DNA from: Pyrenochaeta sp. MPI-SDFR-AT-0127
Taxonomy: Eukaryota > Ascomycota > Dothideomycetes > Pleosporales > Cucurbitariaceae
Length of the DNA: 64,000 nt
Assembly: GCA_020747015.1 (NCBI GenBank)
Contig: JAGTJM010000012.1
Coordinates: forward strand, 732,042-796,041
Direction: 5' to 3'
The notes below the pieces were generated by a model that was not told where the DNA came from, searched no databases, and saw only the letters and a program-made list of their open reading frames with translations. The number at the start of each line of letters is the position of its first letter. The first letter of the stretch is position 1. Positions 11,913 to 23,213 of this stretch are shown piece after piece. A program made the translations under genes and the position numbers.

Positions 11913-13028
11913 ATGCATTTGCTGCTCCACCTCTATAGCGTTTTCCTCTACCTCGACCTCGGAGTCGCCTTGAAGATCGCCTCATCTCTCGTCTGGATTG
12001 AACATACACCGCAGCCTTACGCCATCAGAAACTTCTACAGAGGAGTGACGCCAGCAAACTTGACCTCAGGCGGCGTCGCCAACCTCGGGAACGATACAAC
12101 CATTGATGTCGCCGCCAATGCTGAAACCCAAGGCTTAAAGCAATATGCTAACCACCGCAACATCCGTCTCATATACATCATCTGTGAAGTTGCCTACCGC
12201 ATTGTTGCCGATCGCTCCAAGGGCATCAATGAGTTAAAAGATTTGGAGGGCAAGAACATTGGAAGTATAAGGGGGACTAGCGCTGCTGTCTTTATTCACA
12301 ATATGATGAGTAGTGTGGGCGTAATGGACGAAGATTACACTCTTATTGAGGGAAGGTAAGCTAGCCGCACGCGATGAAGACTTCTCACTAATGCCTTAGT
12401 AGTAAGTACCATCCTATCGCTTAGGCTTCGCATAGCTAGGCAAAATTGAAGCCTGAATGATTACACAAGTTGTAATAGGCGAGAAGGCTCAAGTCCACAT
12501 GCTAATTGCAGGTGCGTTTGTATAGATGTATGTATGAAATCACCTTGTGCTTCCAACACCTTAACTTCGCAACTCCAGTCGGGCGCAATCGAAGCATTCG
12601 GCATATGGGAACCAGCTGTCGAACTTGGGGCTCAAGCACTTGGACCGAATGCAGTTCTTTTCAAGAACGCATCCATATACAGGGAAGTGTATGCGCTATA
12701 CTCGACCACAGAGGCTCTCAGTGATCCTAGGAGAAGGAGCGATATTGTAGAGTTTGTGCGCGCCCTGAACAAGACTATAAATGTATTTGACAAGGATGCT
12801 GAGAAGGCAGATGTGTATGGCTTCGTGGCTAGAGAGGTGGGCATGGACGTGCCTGTTGTGAAGGCTGTATGGGGCGATCACAAGTGGGGTGGCAGGTGGG
12901 ATAATAAGGACCTCGTTGAGTTTTTAGTCGATGAGGACGCGTACTTGGCCAAGGTAGACAAGAGGCAGGTGGTGCCGAGACAAGACTTGGAAAAGTTTCT
13001 TGATACTAGCGTTTTGGATGAGTTGTGA
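11913..13028 (+). CDS. Secreted NMT1/THI5-like periplasmic-binding-fold protein
   Basis: Resembles the SsuA/NMT1/THI5 substrate-binding fold (bacterial ABC transporter binding proteins and thiamine-pathway relatives). Its role in fungi is unclear; a thiamine-precursor enzyme is unlikely because it appears to be secreted. The start gives a hydrophobic leader (MHLLLHLYSVFLYLDLGVA). Then come a WIEHTPQPYAIRNFY block, the AANAETQGLKQYA block, KDLEGKNIGS-type motifs, and FGIWEPAVELGAQALG after the intron. The exon join near 12354-12526 is unusual: an outer intron with a second intron nested in its donor gives EGNVCMKSPCAS in frame and about 314 aa. A simple intron 12356-12511 also stays open but adds an odd CVCID insertion. 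Confidence 0.8.
12355..12525 (+). other. Candidate [D1,2] stwintron in the NMT1-like gene
   Basis: The exon ends ...GAG GGA A at 12354. Base G12355 is followed at once by an intron-like unit, 12356-12402 (47 nt: GTAAGC ... CACTAATG ... TAG). Removing that unit joins G to TAAGTACC and makes a perfect GTAAGT donor. The outer intron then ends TATAG at 12525, and the next exon continues AT GTA TGT ATG in frame. See the alternative join given for the gene. Confidence 0.55.
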
Positions 13029-13225
13029 TTGGAGAGCTCTGTGTAGACACAGACCTATGCTTCAGATGGGACAGATTAGCCAACCGAGACACCATCACAT
13101 CTGTCACATTGTAGCTTAACTGCGCTATGCAGTTTGTGAACCACATCGCGCTGGGGTTTCTACCTAAACATACCCCATGTACAGATCTAGTCAAGGACAA
13201 AATAATACTCATACGGACCATCGCT

Positions 13226-14870
13226 TTACACGGCGCTCCTCTCCCTCGCCTGCTGTTTAAGCCTACTTTTTTCAGTAGCCTCTCTAATCTTTGTCTTCCG
13301 CCAACTGCAACCTTCTGCAAAATCACACATCTTGCACTTGAATGCCTCTTCAATCTCAACACCTTTCGGCCTTCTATCACCCTTCCAAAACGCCATCTCT
13401 TCCTCAATGTAGCTATCAATGACATCGCTTTCATAGACAGTCAGTTGAGACCCAATCACTCCTCCAGTCTTCGCGTATCGAAACTCTGCGCGGAGTAGTG
13501 GCGAGAGGCATGTTGGTGGGAGGGTCAACTGCAGTTCTGTAACAAGAAGTGACCATAGTGAAAGAAGATTCGGAAACGTATAAGCTTCGTTGTTGGGGCC
13601 AATACTATCAACGTCTTTCATGAAAACCGGCGTAAAGGGCTCCAGCGGCCTCAGGTTGTAGCGCATAAACACAGTCTCTGCATCCACAGTGTTAAGTGAC
13701 AATGACTCGATCAATTTGTGGTAAAGCATTAGTTGCATCCAGGTGGGGCGCAACGACGCTCCAGTGGGAATTGAAGGGACAGACCGTGTTTTTACGTCAG
13801 CAATGTACACTTGACGAGTAGGTTGCAAGCTGCCAATACCGGCAAATTGGTCCTGAGCTGGGTTTGGAGTTCTTGAAAAGGTTTTCAAGACGCTGGGCTG
13901 ACTGGGTTGTAATGGAGGAATGCCTCCGCTCTTTTCTGCCTTACACCCCTGCATGCGCTGCTCGAAAGCCGGGTCGGGGCATTGGTAGGACAGCTCATCA
14001 ATAACACCATTGACCACTTGGCCGTGGATGACACCCCATACCTCGAGCTCTCGAGTTAGGCCGGTCTCACGCAGACACCGTAGGCCTGATATAGCATTCC
14101 ACATGCGCAACCCGAACCGATCCTGCTTGCTCTGAACTTGCACAGGCACTGTGGCGTGCACCTCATCCTCGAGCTTTTGATGTATCTTTGATCCTGTGCG
14201 CATGGCCTGAGTTCGCGGCTTGCGTCCAAACTTGCTCAGGGTATACAGGTACTGCAGCTCGCACCATGCCGGCGATACAAGGTCGGTAACGGAGAGAGGC
14301 TTTCTTGGCTCGGTGCGAAAGCGCTCGAGGGGGGACCGGGTGTCGCTTTCAGCGGCATCAATAGGCGGCAATGGAAGCAGAGGACGACTAGCTTGAGATG
14401 GATTCTGATGACGACTACCGGGTGAGATTGGAGTCGGTGTAGTGACTAGGCGCTGTTAGTCGCCAGTCACTGCGATGGCTACCATTTTGGGTGTCATCAA
14501 AGTGCAGAGACGAACCACTCCATGCTTGCCGCGATCCATGGGCGTACTCGACTTCCAGCGCCTCCTGCTCTTGCACGGGCGAGCTCTGCACATCGTCCGG
14601 TTTACCTTTGGCCACACGCAGCAACGCAGACCTCTGTGCTTGCACGAAACCATCGATACGCTGCCCTTCGTCTTCTCGTTCTCCCTCTTCGAACTCTATG
14701 CTGGGCAGCAAGGCGCTCTTTTCCGTTGTTGGTTCAGTCGGTGCATCTTCATCGAGATAGTCAAGGCTGATGTCGGAACCATAGTCGCTCAGCGATGTCA
14801 CGGGTTGCATGTCGACATTGGAGCCATATTCGCTGACTGCTTTTGCTAGCTGCGCAAGCGGAGTAGCCAT
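13226..14870 (-). CDS. EXO5: Exonuclease V, Fe-S cluster single-strand exonuclease (Exo5/Dem1)
   Basis: PD-(D/E)XK-type single-strand DNA exonuclease with a 4Fe-4S cluster; yeast Exo5 works on mitochondrial DNA, other fungal and animal forms in the nucleus. Two exons, 14870-14419 and 14345-13226, about 523 aa. The conserved core begins PLSVTDLVSPAWCELQYLY, whose Cys is the first cluster ligand. The remaining ligands sit near the C-terminus in CKMCDFAEGC. Nuclease residues are expected around ELEVWGVIHGQVVNGVIDEL and YIADVKTRS. The acidic N-terminal 150 residues are poorly conserved. The intron is ambiguous: 14346-14418 (73 nt) and 14388-14418 (31 nt) both keep the frame; I prefer the longer. 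Confidence 0.9.
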
Positions 14871-15770
14871 GGTGCCATGGTGTGGCGGCTGTGTGATTGC
14901 TGTAACGTGAGTGGCGACCAGACGCGTTCTGGCGTTGCCGTCGCCTAGTCGCGTCTGCTCGTGAGGTCATAGCCGGGACGTTGAATTTAATGACAACATA
15001 CGAGGCTGACATCCGAATGCCCAACACTGTTGCCGTGGTACCTGGCACGTGGTAAATTTCGTTCCTTTGCCCAGCACACATCTTCGAAAATATAACGGGC
15101 AAATGCCGTTGCTTCGTGGAAATCTGCCGTTCCGGATAGCCCTGCATATCCCCTGCAGTTACATCTGTGGTGCGGGTAATTACGCCCGGAGTGCAGCAAT
15201 GCACCTTGTCCATCCTTCAGAGTGACACATTGACAAATGCGAAGGCGTCGAGTTTCAAATCGGCACCTCAGGCGACAGCAATATCTTGGCGTGACACAGG
15301 CATCATCAGTGGCAGTGAAGCGGTGATATGAAAGAGCTGCAGAATTGAACCAATCCATTCATAGTTCTTCGATGCCACTCGGAATCTAACTAGATGCAAT
15401 CATCGACAAGACATCAGCGGTTTTGTATTGATAGTGAAACGAGAGGCCATCTGATCGGGGGGTATTCTAACGTTGCTACAATGAAGGAAGAAGATATGCT
15501 ACAGGTGCGTGCTGTGTCCATGAACCAAAAGAAAATGTATAGAAAGTTGCACCTCCAAAACACTAGGGTATGCTCCAGAACGCCTATCAATGGACCATCG
15601 GAATGCTTCCTGCCATTGTTTTAATCTCCTTAGCGCCAAAGCGCTCGTCATTAAGCATGCATCTTGTGCTCCAAAAAGCCTGCGTATGTTTCGTATCGTG
15701 TCACGTCTTGTGCGCTTCCTAGCAGCAGCTTGCGTGAACCGAAAGCGGCCTGCAACAATTATCATCGCTG
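14871..15770. other. Intergenic, EXO5 promoter and 3' flank of the membrane protein gene
   Basis: Open frames of 76-150 codons on both strands overlap each other without motifs or splice support. I see no gene here. Confidence 0.5.
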
Positions 15771-17702
15771 TCACCTTCTGCCATTGGAATTCCACAGCGG
15801 GGCCGGCTTTACACTGTCTCTTTCATATGGCCCATATGGCCCATCTACCACGTTGACCCAGTTGCCAACGCTACTCGTTCGCTTGCTTCGCGTTGGCTGC
15901 CTTGTAACGCTCGCTCGCACTTCCTTGCGGCCTGACACATCCCCAAACCCAAGAACTTCTGGCCGATCAAGGTCGAAAGGATCCGACTGCCGAACTGTAC
16001 GACCAGGGCGGGTCGCTGGAGTGAACATATTGGTGCCTGGCCGACTTGGTCCCGGTTCACCGAAAAATATAAATTGCGAATCGCGAGAAGCTGCAGTCGA
16101 TGTCGCGTTGAAAGCCGGGTATGCTATTGACGACCGTCGCTTCTGGTTTGAGAAGACGGCCTGCGTGGGCATTGAAGGGGCATTCGAAGGATCCGTAAAG
16201 GGATTGTTGTCTGGTGGGGCTCTAGATGAGGCAAGGTGTGACGGTGGAGAGGAAGCTAAGCTCTGGGTGTGCTTGTGGCCTAGGATGGGTATTGAGTCTT
16301 TCAAATGATCCTGCGCATCTTCGGTAGAATCAAACAGTGATGCAAAAGGGTCTCTGGCAGGACGACCCAACAATGCTGTTGGTTGCGGTGTGACGAGCCC
16401 ACTATTTAAGTCGGGGTTCAGCAGCTGCAAATTTCTTGGAGGATCTGGATCTGCGAATGGATTCGTGTCGACCTTGTTGGTTTGCGAGTTTGAGTCTTCC
16501 ATGACACCGGGGAAGCGGTAATTAGATGAAACACTGCTAGGCTTCTTCCGAAGCAAGTTTCTTTCACTCTTTTTGCTTGTTGTACTCCTAACGGATCCTC
16601 CGCGTTGTATTGCAAACATGCCTTGCGGTTCACTCGTTGATCGGCCGCGACCATTGGAGTGCGTCGAATACACCGAGCTCACACTGTTCTGCGCAGTGTG
16701 GCGTTGGTAGGGATTGTTCATTGGGCCAATCTTCTTTCCTTTTAGCTTCGCGAGGAAGACACCAAATCCCGCAGACTTCTCTTTCAGCTTCTCCATGAGG
16801 CCTGGACCTCTGTCCCTTTTCTCAGTCCATCTCGGTGCCCTCGATTTCCGCTTTCTCAAGCAGAAGAATAGCAGCCCACTAATCAAAGCAAAGCCCGCTA
16901 CACCACCGATGATACCTCCAACAATGCTTCCAATGTTGGCGTCACTCATGTCAGGCAGGGTGAGTCCCCCACCTCCATCCGGGCCTTGCTCTGGTGCGAT
17001 TATGCCAGCCGATCCTCCGGATGGAAGGGATACAAGAGCAGAAGTCGCCTGCTGTGGTTGTTCCGTGAACAACGCATCTGTAGGCGACGGGGCTGGCTCT
17101 AGACCGGTCTGGCTAGGCTGCTCAGGACTTACGTCGGCGGACGACTGGGCGGCCGATGCAGCTGGCGCAGTGAAAAGAGGCGGTATGACTGAAGATGCCA
17201 CGGACGTAGGAACAGCTATAGCCACTGTGTCAGAAGTTGCTAATGCTGGATTCGTAGAAGAAGCGGAAGTGACCACGGCTACTTGCGAAGGCACAGCCAC
17301 TGGCCTGCTCAACTCCTCTGCTTGCTGCCCCGGACCTGCTGCTGCTGGACCTGATGGTGCAAGATTTGCAAGTGGAACATTCCGGGCAGATGATATAGAA
17401 ACCGCATCAATCGTACCTATCGCAGAAGTCACTGCTGCTTCTGTCGTAGGCGCAGTAGTTGGCTGCTCATCTGGTGCAGTGGAGGATGGTGGAGGAAGTG
17501 ACGGAGGCGGAGGCGGAGGCGCTTCAGCGACACTGGTCTGTATTTGCGGTGCCTGCTCTATGGCTGTGGATGTGGTAAATTCGGTTGGAGTGATAATCGA
17601 TGGTTCCTCTGAGGTGATTGTCGATGTGGCCGCAGTCCGGGCCCGGGACCGAGTACATCGTCTCCCGTTCACCGTGGTAATCGACTCTTGCGGAGAGGCC
17701 AT
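15771..17702 (-). CDS. Mucin-like single-pass membrane protein with cytoplasmic tail
   Basis: About 643 aa in one frame; I do not recognise a named family. Residues 1-250 are very rich in Ser, Thr, Pro and Ala, with a run of Pro near 62-67, like an O-glycosylated ectodomain. One transmembrane helix lies at about 257-281 (IVGGIIGGVAGFALISGLLFF), with GxxxG-like spacing, followed by a stop-transfer CLRKRKSR. The tail of about 360 residues is basic and Ser-rich and holds two NPF motifs (NPFADP, NPFTDP) plus a related DPFASLF, of the type bound by EH-domain endocytic adaptors. No signal peptide is visible at this start, so a spliced upstream exon may be missing. The architecture resembles fungal wall-sensor-like proteins, but function is unknown. 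Confidence 0.75.
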   Translation of the reverse strand: MASPQESITTVNGRRCTRSRARTAATSTITSEEPSIITPTEFTTSTAIEQAPQIQTSVAEAPPPPPPSLPPPSSTAPDEQPTTAPTTEAAVTSAIGTIDAVSISSARNVPLANLAPSGPAAAGPGQQAEELSRPVAVPSQVAVVTSASSTNPALATSDTVAIAVPTSVASSVIPPLFTAPAASAAQSSADVSPEQPSQTGLEPAPSPTDALFTEQPQQATSALVSLPSGGSAGIIAPEQGPDGGGGLTLPDMSDANIGSIVGGIIGGVAGFALISGLLFFCLRKRKSRAPRWTEKRDRGPGLMEKLKEKSAGFGVFLAKLKGKKIGPMNNPYQRHTAQNSVSSVYSTHSNGRGRSTSEPQGMFAIQRGGSVRSTTSKKSERNLLRKKPSSVSSNYRFPGVMEDSNSQTNKVDTNPFADPDPPRNLQLLNPDLNSGLVTPQPTALLGRPARDPFASLFDSTEDAQDHLKDSIPILGHKHTQSLASSPPSHLASSRAPPDNNPFTDPSNAPSMPTQAVFSNQKRRSSIAYPAFNATSTAASRDSQFIFFGEPGPSRPGTNMFTPATRPGRTVRQSDPFDLDRPEVLGFGDVSGRKEVRASVTRQPTRSKRTSSVGNWVNVVDGPYGPYERDSVKPAPLWNSNGRR

Positions 17703-18638
17703 ACAAGCAACAGCTCATGAAAAGAAATGCCGTCAAGGGCTCAGAAGAAAAGGCAAAGGGAAGGAACTCCAGGCGCCGTGGGCGCTTTGAGCATATTAAC
17801 CTGGGAGATTGAAGATAACTGCTACGTGATGCTAGACAATGAATTAACAGAGAGGGAGATGTGAGCAGGCGTTCGAAGAGCACCCGGATAGTTGCCAACC
17901 GTTGGCACCAGGTCGTGCGCTTGTATCGTTCTGAAACGCGGGCAGCTTCATGTGCCGCTTTGAGCGACGACTACAACACACATGAAGCGCGGTAGGCCTC
18001 GTACTTCTGGACAGCGACGCCATGGCCGTCTCAGCCGAGAAAATTAATGGTGGGTGTGAAATGCTGGTCGAGTGCACATGTAAAGATGCGAAGGAGCTGG
18101 CGAAGGGTATGCTGAAGGGTCGTGGCGCCTCAAGTTGGACGACCTTCGCTGAAGCGTACACGTGATTCAGACTTCACCCTGGTTTTGACTGGATCGTCGC
18201 CTTCTCAAGCTGTGGATATGGCATACCGCGGCCTTCCGTGCGATTCATCTGATGTGAAAAGCCGTGCCGCGACATAGTTGACAGTTGCAATCAAGGTATC
18301 GCATGAAGAGACCTGGCAGCAGGTCTAGGCGGCCAAGTCAGACGTTCTATGTACTGGGCATGACACCTGTCAGCAGCGTTAGAGTGGGATCATGTTGGAG
18401 GGTTCGCAGAATTGTGCTGCCCCGAATCACCCTGTGGGGACTCTCGTTGAAGTGCTCCGGGGATGGATGGCACACGTGTGGGGACACCAGTCTGCAAGCG
18501 CACAGAGACGGTGATTGAGCCGAAAGCGCTTTGCCAGATTTACAGCACCGAGTAACCGCATCTTCAACTCCAGCCCTGATGACAACTATCTCCTCGTTCT
18601 TCTGATGAACAGCAGAATCGCAGCGTGCATTTGCGATC
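17703..18638. other. Divergent promoter region between the membrane protein and the conserved unknown gene
   Basis: No supported gene, though a short upstream exon of the minus-strand membrane protein could lie here. It also carries the promoter of the plus-strand gene whose first exon starts at 18639. Confidence 0.45.
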
Positions 18639-20900
18639 ATGTTCAGCTTCAGCGGTAAGTCTCAAGTGCGCTCTACTCCCTCCCCCTCTGCCAACACGTC
18701 ACGTCATCGCTTCACGACATATCTCATCACTTGGACAATCCCCGACATTGGTTTCGTGCAGATTTGTTGCGCCTCCACTAGAGAATTCTTGGAACCTACT
18801 TTGGCTCTCCTCGTTCTCAATCCTTTGTTCTTTGGGTTTGTTTATCGGTTGTTTTACGTTTGGCGGGAGCTACATGTTTCGCTCTAATCTCAAGTGTTCC
18901 ACGCAGAATGCATCACACATGTTTCGTCTGAAGCCCACTCTGCACGTCCAATGTCGCCGCTGATATAGGGCACGTTCGCCTACAGGTACTCTACTTGCAG
19001 GGCAACATGATACACAAAAGAAAAGGCCCGCTCCATCAAAGCCAACTCCCATTACGTTCCCTTTGCTTCGGCCGCCCGAGCCGTCAATAACGACACCGCC
19101 AATATGCTGGAGTGAGCAGCAGGCAGGTGTATCTGCGCATTTCTTGAGCTTGAGGAAGCCATCTGATGTTACGGAGGAGACTCTGTCGCTGCTGAACGTC
19201 ACATTTCAATCTGATTGTGACTTTGAAACGCTGCAGTCATCGTTGTCAAACAACGCCCAATCACATCTACCCCCAAGATCCTGGCTGGACTCGCCTGGGA
19301 GCAGTGAGCCTTCCCAACACACAGAACCCATCACCAAGCTACTCAGCAACGGCAGAAGAGCGCCAGAACAAAAGGACTTCTATGTTCGTGCAAGAGAGCT
19401 GTTCTTCAAGAACGACGATGCTTTCTCAACTCTTACCCGCAAAGGAAATGGAACCCAACCCCCGCTACGGCTAGCCCATTTTCGAAAATTCTGGGAGGGG
19501 CTTGATAACATGGCTTATTACTGGGACACTTCGTTAGACGACTATTCTCCATCTGAGTCAGAAACCACGCCTGACGATATCCCTACCGCTTCGGGCACTT
19601 TGCCACATAGAGCAAATGCCAAAAGCCAAGATGCAATAACACAGGTAAAGCCAAACTTCATTACAGAGTCGGATTCAGGGTTTGGGGTTATTGGCGATGA
19701 CGAGCCTCGAAAAAAAATGAAGACTGAGGCTGTGGGCCAAAGGGTACTAACCCAATCACTCGATCTAAACCTTTCGAGTCATGGAGCCGTAGCTCCGTAT
19801 ACTTCGCCCAGGCCCCCAAACCAAGTACTACCAGCCAGGTTTTCCTCGCCTAGAAGCCCGTCGGTTGCAAATGTAGAACCCAATCCCAAGCCAAGCGACG
19901 CGTTGAATGGCTCTTACAGAGGCTATCGAATTGGGAACGGTGCTGAGATGCCTGATCAGTATAGAATCGACTGTGTCCGAGCCTTTCTTGAGCCGATTAC
20001 ATGGGCTTTTGGTGTTACGCTTGCGCAGCATCGGCGTCCTCCGGTGCTCACATTGGAGCACGTACGATTCCCTGTCCGTATGAGCTCCGTAGCCTGGCGA
20101 GCACCACAAGATAGGACCAAGGCCCGGCAAGGCTGGCTGGAGGGTCCTGTATTAGGCATCCAGTGCCGCGCCGACGTTAACTTCGGCGCGACTGGAAAGC
20201 TAGACGCTGAATCTACTCTTGATACCGTACGTGAACTAGGGGGCCTACTGCTTCTGGCGCAAGAGAGAGCTAGAGAAGGACTGAGAGAGAGACCAGGTGG
20301 TGCAGGAAAATGGTGGACAATGAAACCTCGCTGGGGTGGAGGCCCAGGAGGCGAAGTTGGTGACGCCACGGGAGTCAATGATGCAAACCTTGCGCAAAAC
20401 ACGGCCAAAGTAGAGGAGAAGCCTACTGAAAGGAACCGAGATGGCTCAAGAGTGCGTCGCAGACCAACACCTGCTGAAGTCTGGAAGATTCTCAAAACCG
20501 GTAATCCTCTTTGGGATCCTAAAGTTGCATACGAGGCGATTGGCAAGGATAAAGGTACGGAGTGGGATGAGGTAGGCCTCCATACAACAAGTCATGAGTG
20601 AGTTTTAATTATTAACTTCAAGTGTAGGTTTATATGATATCGTCACTGAATCACCATATCAGCTTGTTGAAGTTACGTATACATTCAGCTTACATGCAAT
20701 ATCTCAATGACGGAGGTCTTCCTGAAGACCCACCGTCAGATCCTAGTTGGTGTTCGCCTAAACTGCAGAGGACCAAATGGTTCGATCTTTTCGATATCGA
20801 CGACCGTATCGAAGCCATGAGAGGAATCTGGGGCATCATGTCATATCTTATGCGTGCAGACGACAGCCGCCAAGAAAATTCTACAATGAATGAGGCGTGA
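18639..20900 (+). CDS. Conserved fungal protein of unknown function
   Basis: Three exons: a 16-nt first exon (18639-18654, MFSFS plus one base), then after a 346-nt intron 19001-20571, then 20628-20900 after a 56-nt intron; about 619 aa. The splice gives MFSFSG QHDTQKKRPAP, a plausible start. I cannot name a family, but the C-terminal third looks strongly constrained (CVRAFLEPITWAFGVTLAQ, WWTMKPRWGGGPGGE, ISSLNHHISLLKLRIH, WFDLFDIDDRIEAMRGIWG). The middle (about 130-290) is low complexity with a basic RKKMK patch that could act as a nuclear signal. No transmembrane helix or enzyme motif is seen. Confidence 0.8.
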
Positions 20901-22473
20901 CTTAGATACTCAATAACATTTCTCAACATGGCCGAAGATGACACAAATTGTTGACCATACTCATACATCCAAATTTGGCTCAGCCTTCGGGTTACGTTGA
21001 AATTTATTGCTGTAAATGATGCAAATCAATCTTGGTCAAACCTCATTAACAGCCGCTTTTTCCAGGCTCTCAGAAGAGTGGAGTGACAGGCACACAATAC
21101 ATGGCAGAAAGATTTGCTCTAGATCTTGGTATCCCCTTCCTCGCAACTCGGGCGTTACAATTCCAAAAAGCTGTCACACAGCCGCCGAAAAAAGGTCATA
21201 AAGTGACTATTGCGTGGCTAAAATATTCATAAGCATGGTTAGCACAAGCCGCTATTTGTTGGGTTCCAACATTGTAGGCCCCCTTTGCGTAAGCGCTTGG
21301 TGCAACGGCTCCATCAGCACAAACGGCCATATGACCAATCGATCATTGCGCAACTACCGCTGCTAGATACCCTATGTTGAAAGAGGCTGAGCAGGAATGA
21401 TTGTGGATGTCAGAGCCACCAAGTTCTTAATGATCATGGTGGTGCCTATAACCTTCGCTCAAGAATAAGAGCCACCAACACTGGTCGAGATTAGAGTACT
21501 AATGCCAATTTACAAGACTATACTAGCCTCTATCAAGCTTGAAACTGCCGCCAACACTCACTAAGTCACCCAGGGTTCAGCCTTTGGCGAAAAGAACCTG
21601 GCACTAACAAGAGTTTAATTGATCAAGATTGTACAGTCACACACTTGCGACCGTGAGAGTTACGTGTACACTCGCACGAGCTCTCTGATCTGTAACAACC
21701 CATGACGGGCAATAAGACAGAAATCATCAGCACTGCTCTCATTCATGCTATCCGTCCTTTTGGTTTAACAGATTCTTGGTCAATATACGATCGGCTACAT
21801 GGTCTTAGTTCTCAGTGTAAATTTTCAGAAAGGGGTTTAATTTGGTTCACGAGTACGTATCTTCCAGGATACCTCGTGAATTTCAGCACCGAGGTTGGAT
21901 TGCAGTCATGTCTGCATCATACCTATAGTCCAGAAACAATGCCAAGAATTAACAGTTGACTCCTACTACACAGACAGCATCCAGGAAAATGCCTTTCAAA
22001 CTACCTTCAAGGGCACAAGGATGGGTTATTAGATGGCCGGAAACGCGCATTGACTGGATACTTCGCTATTGACGCCTACTCGTAGCAGAGTAACAGTGGC
22101 TTGAAACCCTACGACAAAGGGCAGCGATCATTCAGCAACCCACTTTCCCATGATTTTCCAGTTTCAATCCCAGCCTTGATTTTGGCCCCAATCGTATATA
22201 AGATGTGGCTTTCTTTAGTTTCTACGACTCAAAAGTCAGCTTACCTATCTCGCCCCTAGGGAACGGATGGCCTAACACCTTTTTTTCCATGAACACGATC
22301 ATTTGTCTTAGATCTGGCCCCACGAGCACGCACCATATTGTTCTGGCTGGATTACATAGCCACCCAACGAGAGCATTGCAGAGAGAATATTAGGTCCTGC
22401 TATGGTCCCCTATAACACCCTTTAACAGTGCCTGTCTCGTTGTCAAACTCGTATCATTCAACCTTGTGGCAGC
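20901..22473. other. Intergenic, no supported gene
   Basis: About 1.6 kb with only short frames (up to 85 codons at 21702-21959) and no motifs. A TATATAAG-like box lies near 22195, some 270 bp upstream of the cupin start codon. Confidence 0.5.
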
Positions 22474-23213
22474 ATGTTATCTATGATCTTCCTTCTTAGT
22501 GCGCTTCTATCCCTAGGTTCTGCGTCTGAACCAACATCAAGGACTGTTAATTCAGATCTTAATGCACGCCTCAAGACATCCGCCACGAACTTCGATCGCC
22601 AAGCTCTACTTCCTCAAAACAGCGATTGGTGGTACGACTTTGACCAGCATCCGAACTATGATAGTGCTATTGGTTCCGTCATTACCGCCGATGCCGCCTC
22701 TTTTCCAGCTCTCACCAACCTTGGTATCAGTCTCGCGCTCCTGAAACTTGCTCCCTGTGGAATGCTGCCGCCGCATTTACATCCCCGAGCCACGAACCTG
22801 GTCACTGCAATCACTGGCAATACAACTTCGTGGATGATTGGCGAGAACGGTGTGAAAACGATGAGAGTTGATCTTACGCCCATGCGTATGACAATTTTTC
22901 CGCAGGGCAGTCTGCATGTCATGCAGAACAATGGTATTGAGAATGACAGCCTGTATGTATCGCATTGAACTGATTGCCATTAGACTGTGAACCTGCACTT
23001 CTAGTCAGTGCTTTGAATAGCGACGACAGTGGCACTCTTAACATCCTCCCTAGTCTTTGGAGTGTTCCGCAAGACATCATACAAGCTAGCCTTGGCAATC
23101 CCAATCTTAACACTGACGACTTAGACAAGTTCATTCCCGGGGTTGGCACCGGTGCCATCATTGGCAGTGCGGAGTGCCAAAAACGGTGCGGAATCGTGCA
23201 TGGGAAAGGATAA
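22474..23213 (+). CDS. Secreted cupin (germin/spherulin-like)
   Basis: Single-domain cupin with a signal peptide (MLSMIFLLSALLSLGSAS). Two exons, 22474-22933 and 22984-23213, with a 50-nt intron; about 229 aa. Cupin motif 1 reads PPHLHPRATN: His101 and His103 are present, but the usual metal-binding Glu is Asn108. Motif 2 reads FPQGSLHVMQN with His148. The C-terminus (LVSALNSDDSGTLNILPSLW, then ECQKRCG) is typical of secreted fungal spherulins. Loss of the Glu ligand may alter or abolish Mn/Fe binding. Known relatives include spore or wall proteins and oxalate oxidase-like proteins; activity here is unknown. Confidence 0.88.

Noticed and set aside
14761..15358. Overlapping 120-150 codon minus-strand frames upstream of EXO5
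   Set aside because: They overlap the EXO5 first exon in another frame and its promoter; no motif supports them.
16714..17790. 358-codon plus-strand frame opposite the mucin-like gene
   Set aside because: It is antisense to a Ser/Thr/Pro/Ala-rich coding region, whose codon usage leaves the opposite strand open; the minus-strand frame has a clear membrane helix and domain order.
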